The notes under the pieces: generated by a model
What the model saw: only the letters and a program-made list of their open reading frames with translations
Told to the model about the DNA's origin: nothing
Database searches by the model: none
Source: Niveibacterium microcysteis
Lineage (GTDB): Bacteria > Pseudomonadota > Gammaproteobacteria > Burkholderiales > Rhodocyclaceae
DNA: 64,000 bases
Direction: 5' to 3'
Assembly: GCF_017161445.1 (NCBI RefSeq)
Contig: NZ_CP071060.1
Span: 3,286,001-3,350,000, forward strand
In this document: one piece after another, positions 47,841-58,870 of the stretch
Position numbering within the stretch: the first letter of the stretch is position 1
Layout: every line of letters begins with the position of its first letter
Made by a program: the position numbers and the translations under genes

Positions 47841-49043
47841 ATGGCGGCATTCCAGTACCGTGCGGTCGACGCCGACGGTCGCAACCTCAGTGGCATCGTT
47901 GAAGCCGATAGCGCGCGCTCGGCACGTACGCAGTTGCGTGAACGCGGACTGTTCCCGCTCGAAGTGGCGGCCAGCGGCAGCAAGAAGTCGGGCCTCGGCT
48001 CGACACGCAAGCTGCGAGAGTCTGAACTCGTGCTGCTCACGCGCCAGTGGGCAGCACTCCTGACCTCCGGCCTCACCGTCGAACAGGCGCTCTCAGCCCT
48101 CGGCGATCAGGCCGAGCGCGAAGCAACGCGACAGGTGTTGGCGGGCGTGCGCAGCGAGATCCTGGCGGGTTACTCCTTGCGCGCCGCGCTGGATCGCCAC
48201 GCAACCTCGTTCCCGACGATCTATCGCGCCTCGGTGGCTGCCGGCGAAAAGTCCGGCGAACTCGCCACGGTGATGAACCAGCTTGCCGACTACCTCGAGC
48301 GGCGCGACGAGCTGCGACGCAAAACGCTGCAGGCCCTGATCTACCCTGCCATCGTCGCCGCGGTGGCGCTGATGGTTGTGATCGGCCTGCTGACGTATGT
48401 GGTGCCGCAGGTCGTCGGCGTGTTCCAGAGCAGCAAGCAGACTTTGCCCTGGCTCACCCGCGCGCTGATCGTCGTATCGGACTTCCTGCGCAACTGGGGC
48501 TGGCTGCTCGCCCTGGCCATCGCTGGCGGCATCTTCGGCCTGCGCCAGTCGTTGCGTGAGGATGCGGTGCGCCGCAAATGGGATACCTGGCTGCTGGGGC
48601 TACCGCTGATCGGCCGCCATCTGCGCGCGCTCGACACCACACGCTTTGCAAGCACGCTGGCCATCCTGGTCGGCAGTGGCGTACCGCTGCTCGCAGCGCT
48701 CGACGCCGGGCGGCAGGTGGTCGTGCGGCTGCCGCTGCGCGATGCAATCGGCCAGGCATCGGACCGCGTGCGCGAAGGCATGAGCCTGTCCCGCGCGCTC
48801 GGCGCGACCCGCCGCTTTCCGCCCCTGCTGACGCACATGATCGCCAGTGGCGAAGCCACCGGCCAGCTCGACGCGATGCTCGACCGCGCCGCCCGCCTCC
48901 AGCAAGGCGAACTCGAAACCCGCACCGCGGTGCTGACAAGCCTGCTCGAACCGCTGCTTCTGCTGATGATGGGCGGCATGGTGCTGATCATCGTGCTTGC
49001 AGTGATGCAGCCGATCATCGAAATCAACACGCTGCTCAAATAG
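47841..49043 (+). CDS. gspF: type II secretion inner-membrane platform protein GspF
   Basis: This 400-residue polytopic protein is the inner-membrane core of the system. It begins AAFQYRAVDADGRNLSGIVEADSARSAR, the GspF start, and has two repeated cytoplasmic domains (TRQWAALLTSGLTVEQAL and TRFASTLAILVGSGVPLLAAL) and three membrane segments. It follows gspE by 10 bp. Confidence 0.95.
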   Translation: MAAFQYRAVDADGRNLSGIVEADSARSARTQLRERGLFPLEVAASGSKKSGLGSTRKLRESELVLLTRQWAALLTSGLTVEQALSALGDQAEREATRQVLAGVRSEILAGYSLRAALDRHATSFPTIYRASVAAGEKSGELATVMNQLADYLERRDELRRKTLQALIYPAIVAAVALMVVIGLLTYVVPQVVGVFQSSKQTLPWLTRALIVVSDFLRNWGWLLALAIAGGIFGLRQSLREDAVRRKWDTWLLGLPLIGRHLRALDTTRFASTLAILVGSGVPLLAALDAGRQVVVRLPLRDAIGQASDRVREGMSLSRALGATRRFPPLLTHMIASGEATGQLDAMLDRAARLQQGELETRTAVLTSLLEPLLLLMMGGMVLIIVLAVMQPIIEINTLLK

Positions 49044-49101
49044 CCAGAGAACACGCCGCAAGCCGCGGCAACCACACGGATCAAACCCTCAGGACTGAAC
49101 C

Positions 49102-49542
49102 ATGTCGAATACACGCAACCTCCGCCGTAACAGCGGCTTCACGCTGATCGAAGTGATGGTCGTCATCGTCATCCTCGGCGTACTCGCCGCCCTGATCGTG
49201 CCCAAGGTGATGGGCCGCCCGGACGAAGCGCGCGCCGTCGCCGCCCGCCAGGACATCGCCGCGATCAGCCAGGCGCTGAAGCTCTACAAGCTGGACAACC
49301 GCAAGTACCCGACAACCGAGCAAGGCCTGCAGGCCCTCGTTCAGAAGCCCACGGTTGCGCCTGTGCCAGACAACTGGAAGGCTGGCGGCTACCTAGAAAA
49401 GCTGCCGAAGGATCCGTGGAACAGCCCCTACCAGTATCTTTCGCCCGGCGTGCACGGCGAATTTGATGTCTTCAGCTTCGGCGCTGACGGCCAGGCCGGC
49501 GGCGAAGGCAACGACGCCGACATCGGTAACTGGGCGCTCTGA
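49102..49542 (+). CDS. gspG: major pseudopilin GspG
   Basis: This 146-residue protein has the prepilin leader and cleavage site (RRNSG/FTLIEVMVVIVILGVLAALIVPKVM), with Glu at +5. The C-terminal calcium-binding region (DPWNSPYQYLSPGVHGEFDVFSFGADG) is typical of GspG. It needs a prepilin peptidase, and none is encoded in this window. Confidence 0.97.
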   Translation: MSNTRNLRRNSGFTLIEVMVVIVILGVLAALIVPKVMGRPDEARAVAARQDIAAISQALKLYKLDNRKYPTTEQGLQALVQKPTVAPVPDNWKAGGYLEKLPKDPWNSPYQYLSPGVHGEFDVFSFGADGQAGGEGNDADIGNWAL

Positions 49543-49547
49543 CCTCG

Positions 49548-50060
49548 ATGGCTCGACCGGCACCACGCCCCGCTGCGCGTCCGGCGCACGGCTTCACCCT
49601 GATCGAGGTGATGGTGGTGCTCGTCGTGCTCGCGATTACCGCTTCGGCGGTCACCTTCAGTCTTGAAGGCATGTCTCGACGCGATGACGACCGCGAGGTC
49701 GATCGGCTGCGCCTGGTTCTGGAGGCTGCGGGCGAACGCGCTGCAGTACATGGCACGCCGATAGCGGCCGAGTTCCTGCCGGGCCGCTATCGCTTCAGCA
49801 CGCTCGACACCGAAGGACATTGGCGCCCGATCGCGGAAGGCGATTCACTCGCCGAGCGCCCCTTGCCGGAAGGCTTCGTGTGGCTCGGCGTGAAGTTGCG
49901 TGGCCGGCCCACCAGCGTGGAGCCACCACTGGTGTTCGGCGCCGAGATGCCGGATTTTGAAGTCCGCCTGCGTACGCCGGAAGGCGAACGCCTTTACCGC
50001 TCAAGACCGGGTGGTGAAGTCGTACTCGAACGCATCGCCGCGACGGAGGTCGCGCCGTGA
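49548..50060 (+). CDS. gspH: minor pseudopilin GspH
   Basis: This 170-residue protein has a short leader rich in Ala/Pro/Arg, then HG/FTLIEVMVVLVVLAITASAVTF, a type IV prepilin N-terminus. It would sit at the upper part of the pseudopilus between GspG and the tip complex. Position between gspG and gspI decides the letter. Its stop overlaps the gspI GTG by 4 bp. Confidence 0.92.
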   Translation: MARPAPRPAARPAHGFTLIEVMVVLVVLAITASAVTFSLEGMSRRDDDREVDRLRLVLEAAGERAAVHGTPIAAEFLPGRYRFSTLDTEGHWRPIAEGDSLAERPLPEGFVWLGVKLRGRPTSVEPPLVFGAEMPDFEVRLRTPEGERLYRSRPGGEVVLERIAATEVAP

Positions 50061-50428
50061 AGCGCGCCGCCGGTTTCACCTTGCTTGAAGTGCTGGTCGC
50101 ATTGGCGATCCTCGCAATCGTGCTCGCCGCCGGCTTCCGCGCGGTGAGCCTCGCCACCGGCAGCGCTGGTGAGTTGCGTGAGCGCCTGATCGCAGACTGG
50201 ATCGCCCAAGACCGGCTCGCCGAGCACCGCGCGATGGAGCACTTTCTTGAGGTCGGTCGTTACGAGGGCAGCGTCACCCAAGCCGGCCGCGAATACCGCT
50301 GGTACGAGGAAGTGACCGCCACCCCCAACGCCCTGTTTCGCCGCATCGATGTACGTGTGACCTTGGCGGGCGAAGGCGATCATGCCTTGTCTCGGCTCGC
50401 GGGCTTCATGGTCAAGCCACTCCCATGA
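50057..50428 (+). CDS. gspI: minor pseudopilin GspI
   Basis: This 123-residue prepilin-like protein has the cleavage site AAG/FTLLEVLVALAILAIVLAAGFRAVS close to its start. GspI nucleates the GspI-J-K tip. The start is GTG 50057, coupled to gspH; the stop overlaps gspJ by 4 bp. Confidence 0.92.
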   Translation: MKRAAGFTLLEVLVALAILAIVLAAGFRAVSLATGSAGELRERLIADWIAQDRLAEHRAMEHFLEVGRYEGSVTQAGREYRWYEEVTATPNALFRRIDVRVTLAGEGDHALSRLAGFMVKPLP

Positions 50429-51063
50429 TGCCGATGCGCCGTAAAGCACTTGGGCTAACCCTGATCGAGGTGATGGTCGCGATCGCGATCTTTGCAGTGC
50501 TCGGCGTGCTGTCCTATCGCGCTGTCAGCAGCATGATCGCCACGCGTGATCGCATGGAAGCGGAGTACGCGCGGTGGCGGCAGATCGCCCGCGTGATGCA
50601 GTTGATCGACAACGACCTCACCCAACTCGCCCCCCGCCCTACCGGCGGCACGGTCCAGGTGCAGGACGCCCTGACGCTGATGCGCGGCGGCACGCAGACA
50701 CAGCTGATGCTGGTCCGCCACGATGGCAGCAATGGCGGCGTGGAAACTCACACCTGGCACGTCGATGACGGCACGCTGTTCCTGACACGTCAGCGTGAAG
50801 CCACCACGACACAGAAAAAGGACAAAAGTGCGGACGTCGGCAACGCCAACGCCAGTACCGGCGCGGACACATCAACCGCGCGCAACGACGCCATGCTCGA
50901 TCGGGTGAAGGCGTTGAACTGGCGCTTCGTTACGTCTGACGGAAAAGAGACCGACACCTGGCCACCCGGCGCAAACCTGAATGGCCTGCTGCCCGCTGCA
51001 ATCAAAATGGAACTGGAGCTCGACGATGTCGGCAAGGTCACGCGACTCTTCGCCGTGCATTGA
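50425..51063 (+). CDS. gspJ: minor pseudopilin GspJ
   Basis: This 212-residue prepilin-like protein has the site KALG/LTLIEVMVAIAIFAVLGVLSYRAV and a larger globular domain, including a Lys/Asp/Ser/Thr-rich loop near 128-155. It forms the pseudopilus tip with GspI and GspK. It overlaps gspK by 38 bp. Confidence 0.92.
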   Translation: MMPMRRKALGLTLIEVMVAIAIFAVLGVLSYRAVSSMIATRDRMEAEYARWRQIARVMQLIDNDLTQLAPRPTGGTVQVQDALTLMRGGTQTQLMLVRHDGSNGGVETHTWHVDDGTLFLTRQREATTTQKKDKSADVGNANASTGADTSTARNDAMLDRVKALNWRFVTSDGKETDTWPPGANLNGLLPAAIKMELELDDVGKVTRLFAVH

Positions 51064-51994
51064 GCGCCAACGCGGCGTGGCGGTGATCATGGCGATGCTG
51101 ACCGTCGCGCTGGTCGCCGCGCTCGCAGCCTCGGTGGTCGCCGCGTTCGGTTTTGCGGTCGAAAGCCTGTCGGGCCGCCATGACCTCGCGCAGGCGCGCT
51201 GGCTGGCGCGCGGCGCAATAGACTGGGCACGCAACGTGTTGGCCGACGATTCGCGCCGCACCGGCGACATCGATCATCTTGGCGAAACGTGGGCCGTCAA
51301 GGTTCCGCCTACCCCGGTCGATGAGGGCGAAGTCAGCGGCGAGATCGAAGACCTTTCCGGCCGCTTCAACCTCAACAACCTGGCCCCGAACGGCGTGGTC
51401 GACAAGGATGCCGTGAAGCAATTTGGTCGCCTGCTCGAAGCCGTGGGCGTGAGTGGGGCGCAAGCGGCGAGCATGGCCACGATTCTTGGCGGTTGGATCG
51501 ACGCTGCGCAGGAAGATCCGAGCTTCTACCCGCAGCCCACCGACAGCGCCACGACGGTCAAACCACTCAACGCCCCCTTCGTGAGCGTCGATGAACTGGC
51601 CAACGTGCCGGGCTTCGATGCTGCAACGGTCGAGCGTCTGCGCCCATTCGTCACTGCCGTGCCGGCCAGCCCGGCGCGCAGCCTGATCAACGTGAACACG
51701 GCGCCAGCCGAAGTCCTCGCTGCAACGCTCGAAAACTACTCGCTGGACCGCGCACGCAACTTGGTGAGTGGTCGCAACACCGCTTGGTTCACGCAAAAAT
51801 CGGACTTCGAACGACGCACCGGGCTGACGCTCGACGAATCGCGCTTCAGCCTCAAAAGCTACTACTTTCTCGTTTCCGGTCGCGCCCATTTCGGCACCGC
51901 CACCACCCGCATGCAGGTTCTTCTGGCCCGTGGCGTTATTGCCAACTCGGTCAGGAAGAACTGGCCCGAAATCATCTGGCAGAAGATTCTATGA
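51026..51994 (+). CDS. gspK: minor pseudopilin GspK
   Basis: This 322-residue protein has a prepilin-like N-terminus RQRGVAVIMAMLTVALVAALAAS, without the +5 Glu, as expected for GspK, the pseudopilus cap. The large domain includes LSGRFNLNNL and SLINVNTAPAEVLAATL, both GspK hallmarks. ATG 51026 lies inside the end of gspJ and has a GGAG 7 nt upstream; no better start follows. Confidence 0.93.
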   Translation: MSARSRDSSPCIERQRGVAVIMAMLTVALVAALAASVVAAFGFAVESLSGRHDLAQARWLARGAIDWARNVLADDSRRTGDIDHLGETWAVKVPPTPVDEGEVSGEIEDLSGRFNLNNLAPNGVVDKDAVKQFGRLLEAVGVSGAQAASMATILGGWIDAAQEDPSFYPQPTDSATTVKPLNAPFVSVDELANVPGFDAATVERLRPFVTAVPASPARSLINVNTAPAEVLAATLENYSLDRARNLVSGRNTAWFTQKSDFERRTGLTLDESRFSLKSYYFLVSGRAHFGTATTRMQVLLARGVIANSVRKNWPEIIWQKIL

Positions 51995-53184
51995 CGCAGC
52001 TTCGCCTCTACATCACCGAAACCTGGCCGCAGGATCCGATCTGCGACTGGGAGCTCGTGGGCCCCGACGGCCGGGCCACTTCGGCAGGCCGCTCGGAGCC
52101 ACGGCACTGGCCCGCCGCGGAGCAAACCGAGTTTGTGCTGGCCGGCACCCAGGCGGTCTGGCTCTCCGCGCGCCTCCCGCGCGCACCGAAGCGCGAGCAG
52201 GACAAGCTGGTGCGCTTCGCTCTGGAAGACCAACTGGTTCAGGAGCCGGATAGCCAGCACTACACGATCACTGACCGCGACGGCGACGCCGCACGCGTGC
52301 TGGTGTGCGCGCGCGATCGCCTGCGCCAGATCGTTGCCCAGCTCGACGCGCTGGGGCGCGCCCCGATACGGGCGCTTGCCGAAATTCAAACCGTGGGCGC
52401 CGCAGCCGAAGGCGAGTGGGTGCTTCACTGCGGCCCGGCCCAGGCCGTGGCCAGCGGCATCGGACCCACGCCGTTCGCGCTCGATCTCGATGGCACTGCC
52501 CCGCCCAGCCTCTTGATCGCCGCCGCAGCGCATGCGCGCGAAACCAATCGCCTGCCAGGACGTTGCGTGGTGCACCGCGCGCCGGATAGCGTCGCGCTGG
52601 ATTGCGAGGCTTGGCAACATGTCTTGGGCATCCCCGTAGAGGAAGCAGCGCCCTATCAGTGGTCCGCATTCTCGACAGGCACCAACCTGCTGCACGGCGA
52701 GTTCATGCCGGACAAGGAACGGTCCGCATGGCTGCGGCGCGCCAAGCCGGTGCTGTGGGCGGCAGGTGCCGCGATCGCACTGGAGCTGCTGCTTTCAACC
52801 GGTCAGGTGCTGGTGCAGCGCGGTCAGCTGAAGGATGCTCGCGAACGCATGCAGGCCGTTTTCAAAACAGCGTTTCCGAATCAGCCGATCGTCGACCCGG
52901 CAGCGCAGATGCGCAGCCAGCTCAATCAACTCAAACGCGCGCACGGGCAGCTTGGCGATGACGATGCGCTCGCCCTGCTCTCGCTGGTTGGCGAGGCGCT
53001 CGCGGGCGATGCCCGCGACGGGTTGGACGGACTCAAATATGAAAATGGGCGGCTCGACCTGACGCTTTCGCCACGCTTGAGCGCCAACATCGCGACAGTT
53101 CAACAACGCCTGACGGCGCGCGGCCTGATCGTCGTCCAGCAAGGCGACAAACAGCTCGCGATCCGCAAGGAGGTGTCCCAATGA
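51991..53184 (+). CDS. gspL: type II secretion protein GspL
   Basis: This 397-residue protein has a cytoplasmic actin-like domain (1-240), which binds GspE, one transmembrane helix (KPVLWAAGAAIALELLLSTGQVL, about 245-267) and a periplasmic ferredoxin-like domain. The LYITETWPQDPICDWELV start and ARLPRAPKREQDKLVRFALEDQL stretch fit GspL. ATG 51991 overlaps the gspK stop by 4 bp; a longer upstream reading is a shadow of gspK. Confidence 0.92.
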   Translation: MTQLRLYITETWPQDPICDWELVGPDGRATSAGRSEPRHWPAAEQTEFVLAGTQAVWLSARLPRAPKREQDKLVRFALEDQLVQEPDSQHYTITDRDGDAARVLVCARDRLRQIVAQLDALGRAPIRALAEIQTVGAAAEGEWVLHCGPAQAVASGIGPTPFALDLDGTAPPSLLIAAAAHARETNRLPGRCVVHRAPDSVALDCEAWQHVLGIPVEEAAPYQWSAFSTGTNLLHGEFMPDKERSAWLRRAKPVLWAAGAAIALELLLSTGQVLVQRGQLKDARERMQAVFKTAFPNQPIVDPAAQMRSQLNQLKRAHGQLGDDDALALLSLVGEALAGDARDGLDGLKYENGRLDLTLSPRLSANIATVQQRLTARGLIVVQQGDKQLAIRKEVSQ

Positions 53185-53675
53185 ACGCGCTGCAAGCCAA
53201 GTTGCAAGAGGCTCGCGCCTGGTGGTCCGGTTTGGTACCGCGTGAGCGCGCCCTGGTGGCCGCGATGGTTGCGGTACTGGGCATCGCGGCAATCTGGTCG
53301 CTCGCCGATTGGACGCAGGCCGAGCGCAAGCGCCTGGCACGGGCATTGCCGCAAGCCAAGGCGCGACTCGCCGCCATGCGGGATGACGCCGCAGAGGTGC
53401 AGCGCCTGCAGCGCATGCAGGCGCGCCCCGCTGTGCCGCCGGCAAGCCTTGCTGAGCCGCTGCAGGCCAGCGCGCGTGCGCGTGGCCTCACGATGGACGT
53501 GCGTGTCGATGGTGGTGGCGTGCATGCAAAAGGCGGCGGCAGCTTCGACCTGATCGTCGAATGGTTGGCTGAAGCACAGCGCGACCACGGTTTGGGCGTC
53601 GCACGCCTGATCACCAATCGCGGGCCGAATGGCGTCGCCATCGAAGCCGATCTGCAACCGTCGGGCGCACAGTGA
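53181..53675 (+). CDS. gspM: type II secretion protein GspM
   Basis: This 164-residue protein has a short cytoplasmic N-terminus, one transmembrane helix (about residues 23-43: RALVAAMVAVLGIAAIWSL) and a periplasmic domain that pairs with GspL. Sequence conservation in the family is low; gene order and topology make the call. It overlaps gspL and gspN by 4 bp each. Confidence 0.9.
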   Translation: MNALQAKLQEARAWWSGLVPRERALVAAMVAVLGIAAIWSLADWTQAERKRLARALPQAKARLAAMRDDAAEVQRLQRMQARPAVPPASLAEPLQASARARGLTMDVRVDGGGVHAKGGGSFDLIVEWLAEAQRDHGLGVARLITNRGPNGVAIEADLQPSGAQ

Positions 53676-54418
53676 TCCGCCGCCTCGCGCTGTTTCTCGC
53701 GCTGTTCGCGCTCTCGCTTGTAATCCGGGCGCCGTCCTGGCTGATTGACCAGGCGGTCAGTCGCGCCACGTCGGGCGAGATTCGCCTGGCGCTGATCGAA
53801 GGCACTCTCTGGAACGGCCGTGGCACGCTCACGGCGGTCGATCCGGTCAGCCTACGTGCGCAGCCGTGGGTGACGCTACAGTGGCGCTGGCTGCCTGGTT
53901 CCCTGCTGCGTGGCGAAGCGGCATGGCAGCTCACCGCCGACGACAAACAGGCGGGCGAAGTCGGAGCAGGTGTGCGCGGCTGGCGCGCGGACGGTGTATC
54001 GCTGGCCGCGCCGGCGCGCTTTGCCATGGAGCGTATCCCACATGCCTTCGGGCGTCTCGGCTGGCGTGGTGACCTGCAGTTTGAAACAACGCAGTGGCGC
54101 TGCAGCTGGAAGATGCGCTGCGAGGGCCGCGCCGGCCTGCGTTGGTCAGGCGCGGCGGTTGACGTATTGCGCGGCCGCCCCCTGGGCGATTACCAGATCG
54201 ATCTGCGCGGTGAGAGCGAGCGCCTCGCAATCGCCTGGCTGACGCTGCGCGGCGAGACCCAGATCAATGCCCAGGGGCAGATCGAGGGCGGTCATGGGCA
54301 TTTCGAAGGCACGGTTCGCGGCGATCCCGCATTCCTGCAACGACTGCCCTCGGTGGCAGGCAACTGGGTGCAACCGGGCGCCACGCCGGGCGAATACCGT
54401 TTCCGCGTGCAGAACTGA
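53672..54418 (+). CDS. gspN: type II secretion protein GspN
   Basis: This 248-residue protein has one N-terminal membrane helix (IRRLALFLALFALSLVIRAPSWL) and a beta-rich periplasmic domain (GEIRLALIEGTLWNGRGTL is the GspN opening). GspN is present in only some systems, including the Klebsiella pul operon, and its role is unclear. The start is GTG 53672. It ends the operon; no gspO follows. Confidence 0.88.
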   Translation: MIRRLALFLALFALSLVIRAPSWLIDQAVSRATSGEIRLALIEGTLWNGRGTLTAVDPVSLRAQPWVTLQWRWLPGSLLRGEAAWQLTADDKQAGEVGAGVRGWRADGVSLAAPARFAMERIPHAFGRLGWRGDLQFETTQWRCSWKMRCEGRAGLRWSGAAVDVLRGRPLGDYQIDLRGESERLAIAWLTLRGETQINAQGQIEGGHGHFEGTVRGDPAFLQRLPSVAGNWVQPGATPGEYRFRVQN

Positions 54419-54429
54419 TTAATCGGCGC

Positions 54430-54861
54430 TCAGCGCGGGCGCGGCAAGCCGCTGATGCGTGCGCCCGGCTTGATGCCGCGGGTCTTGAACCAACCGCGGT
54501 TCATCTCAAGCGCGTAACGGGCCGGGCTTGCGGCACAGTGGCTGTCCTCGGTCTCTGGCGCCATGTCTTCAACGTTGGTGATGCGCCCGCTTTCATCGAT
54601 GAAGGCCACCGACAGCGGTAACCAGGTGTCCTTCATCCACATGCAGTGGCTTCCGACACCATCGAAGATGAATAGCATGCCGCGCGCTTCCGGCATGCTC
54701 TTGCGGTGCATCAGTCCCACCATCCGCGATTCGTCTGTCGCGGCCACCTCGGCGTCGATACGGTGCATGCCGATGTTCAGTTCAGCGTGCGGCAACACAT
54801 CCGCCAACGCTGCAACGGGTAGCACCGCATAGCAGGCGGCGATCAACAGGTTCTTCAGCAC
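54430..54861 (-). CDS. DUF192 family exported protein
   Basis: This 143-residue protein has a signal peptide (MLKNLLIAACYAVLPVAALA) and a DUF192 domain with MVGLMHRKSMPEARGMLFIFD, HCMWMKDTWLPLSVAFID and ALEMNRGWFKTRGIKPGA. Its function is unknown; the small barrel fold is widespread. The start is GTG 54861. It converges on gspN and is downstream of rluE. Confidence 0.88.
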   Translation of the reverse strand: MLKNLLIAACYAVLPVAALADVLPHAELNIGMHRIDAEVAATDESRMVGLMHRKSMPEARGMLFIFDGVGSHCMWMKDTWLPLSVAFIDESGRITNVEDMAPETEDSHCAASPARYALEMNRGWFKTRGIKPGARISGLPRPR

Positions 54862-54924
54862 ATTGGGCCTTTCGTTCGATCAGGGGTGGACACGATCGGG
54901 CGCGATCTTAGCAGTCGGCACCCA

Positions 54925-55509
54925 TCAGCGCCGTCGCGCGACAATTCGCCGCGCCGGTGCGGGCGGCTCCGCGATCGCCTCGCGCCATTCGCCGGGCTGC
55001 AAGGCGCCCAGCTGCCAGGGCCCGATCGCCACGCGAACCAGGCGCAGCGTCGGGAAGCCAACCTTCGCGGTCATCCGCCTCACCTGGCGGTTCTTGCCTT
55101 CACGCAGACGGATCTCGATCCACGCCGTAGGCACCGATTTCCGAAAACGCACCGGCGGATCGCGTGGCCAGAGCCAGTCTGGTTCGTCGATTCGGCGGGC
55201 CTCACACGGCATGGTTACGAAATCGCCAAGATCCAGGCGGCCGCGCAAAGCCGCCAACGCAGCGTCGTCGGGTTCTCGTTCGACCTGCACGTGATAGGTC
55301 TTGGCTTGCTTGTATCGCGGGTCGGCCAACTGGTGCTGTAGGGCACCATCGTCCGTCAACAGCAACAGACCCTCACTGTCGGCATCGAGGCGGCCGGCCG
55401 CATAGACGCCGGCCGGCAATCCGCACTCTGCCAGCGTGCGCTGGTGCGGCTCGCCTGTGAATTGGCTCATGACGCCGAACGGCTTGTTGAGGAGGATGAC
55501 GCGAGACAT
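54925..55509 (-). CDS. rluE: 23S rRNA pseudouridine synthase RluE-type
   Basis: This 194-residue enzyme starts VILLNKPFGVMSQFT and carries the catalytic motif AGRLDADSEGLLLLTDDG with its essential Asp, plus REGKNRQVRRMTAKVGFPTLRLVR. It lacks an S4 domain, which fits RluE (pseudouridine 2457) rather than RluB or RsuA. Confidence 0.9.
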   Translation of the reverse strand: MSRVILLNKPFGVMSQFTGEPHQRTLAECGLPAGVYAAGRLDADSEGLLLLTDDGALQHQLADPRYKQAKTYHVQVEREPDDAALAALRGRLDLGDFVTMPCEARRIDEPDWLWPRDPPVRFRKSVPTAWIEIRLREGKNRQVRRMTAKVGFPTLRLVRVAIGPWQLGALQPGEWREAIAEPPAPARRIVARRR

Positions 55510-55519
55510 GGTGCTTCCG

Positions 55520-55554
55520 AAAAGAACGAAGCCCGCCGGGGCGGGCGGGCTTCG
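55520..55554 (-). terminator. intrinsic terminator of the cold-shock gene
   Basis: On the minus strand CGAAGCCCGCC and GGCGGGCTTCG pair (11 bp) around a 6-nt loop and are followed by TTCTTTT. It lies 30 bp after the csp stop and just before rluE. Confidence 0.8.
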
Positions 55555-55583
55555 CTGTCACGCCGAGATGCGGCGGACGCGGG

Positions 55584-55787
55584 TCAGGCGCGCTGGATGT
55601 TCGATGCCTGCTTGCCTTTTGGGCCTTGCACGGAATCAAACGAAACTTTCTCGCCTTCCTTGAGCGACTTGAAGCCGTTCATGTTGATGGCGGAAAAATG
55701 CGCGAACAGGTCTTCGCTGCCGTCGTCCGGCGTGATGAATCCGAAACCCTTGGCGTCGTTGAACCACTTGACGGTGCCAGTTGCCAT
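55584..55787 (-). CDS. cold-shock protein (CspA family)
   Basis: This 67-residue single-domain nucleic-acid chaperone, [20 protein letters not shown] at its start, has RNP1 (KGFGFI) and RNP2 (DLFAHF). It binds single-stranded RNA. ATG 55787 matches family starts. Whether it is cold-induced cannot be told, but a long leader is likely (see the upstream region). Confidence 0.95.
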   Translation of the reverse strand: MATGTVKWFNDAKGFGFITPDDGSEDLFAHFSAINMNGFKSLKEGEKVSFDSVQGPKGKQASNIQRA

Positions 55788-56162
55788 ATTGCTTCCTCTA
55801 GTCCTTCGGTGTGTTGCTGTCGATGCTCCCGTTTCCGGGCGGTCCGACACGCGGCCTGCGAAGCCGCTCTACGGCGGGTCGTCACCGCAATCCATTGACA
55901 GCCGGGATTCGCGGCGCGCCCAAGCCTCGAAAGCGCGTGTTCCCGCGGCTTTTACGCCTTGCAGGAAGTCGCCGTCAAGCACTTTGTGCATGCCGGCCCA
56001 CCCATGACAAATAGTTAGCCCGGAAAATCAAGTGCTGACTGGTAACAGATCATTAATTTATCGCGCTGCCGGCAGCCTGACCAGCACTACACCGATAGTG
56101 TGGAAAAACAGCCGAAAGCCCCGACATTCCGTGTTGTTGAAGTATCAGTCGGAGTGTTTAGA
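55788..56162. promoter_or_regulatory. divergent region: csp leader and clpS promoter
   Basis: This 375-bp gap has no gene. On the minus strand TTGACG (55978-55973) could be the csp -35; with a poor -10 near 55955 it would give a leader of about 150 nt, the length usual for cspA-type mRNAs. Toward clpS an AT-rich patch (56051-56061, CATTAATTTAT) may hold the -10, and GGAG at 56151-56154 is the clpS ribosome site. Confidence 0.4.
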
Positions 56163-56480
56163 ATGAGCCGCATGGCAACAAAAAAGCAGTCCGAATTCGT
56201 TCTTGACGTTGAGCACACGAAAACCCGGCCGCCCCGGCTCTTCAAGGTGCTCCTTCTCAATGATGATTTCACCCCGATGGATTTCGTGGTGATTGTCCTG
56301 CAGAAGTTTTTTTCGCTAGATCGCGAACAAGCAACACGAGTCATGCTCCAAGTGCACAGGGAGGGTCGTGGCGTCTGCGGAGTCTTTCCCAAGGACATCG
56401 CCGCGACCAAGGTTGAACAGGTGAGTGCGTTCGCGCGGCAGCACCAGCATCCGCTGGCCTGCGTGATGGAGGAGAACTGA
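56163..56480 (+). CDS. clpS: ATP-dependent Clp protease adaptor ClpS
   Basis: This 105-residue adaptor delivers N-degron substrates to ClpAP. The core [26 protein letters not shown] and the [20 protein letters not shown] region are typical and form the N-end-residue pocket. ATG 56163 (MSRMATKKQ) has a GGAG 8 nt upstream; ATG 56172 is a possible alternative. clpA starts 1 bp after its stop. Confidence 0.95.
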   Translation: MSRMATKKQSEFVLDVEHTKTRPPRLFKVLLLNDDFTPMDFVVIVLQKFFSLDREQATRVMLQVHREGRGVCGVFPKDIAATKVEQVSAFARQHQHPLACVMEEN

Positions 56481-56481
56481 G

Positions 56482-58761
<2,280 letters not shown>

Positions 58762-58782
58762 TGCGATGCGTGCAAGGCATCC

Positions 58783-58809
58783 AAAGGCCGCCGGAAGGCG
58801 GCCTTTTTC
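58783..58809 (+). terminator. intrinsic terminator of clpSA
   Basis: AAAGGCCGCC, loop GGAA and GGCGGCCTTT form a perfect 10-bp stem followed by further T residues, 21 bp after the clpA stop. Confidence 0.9.
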
Positions 58810-58870
58810 TTTTCCGGGCGCCGGGCGTTATGCTGAACAGGATTTCATGCAGCCACCCGGGGAGGTTCAG

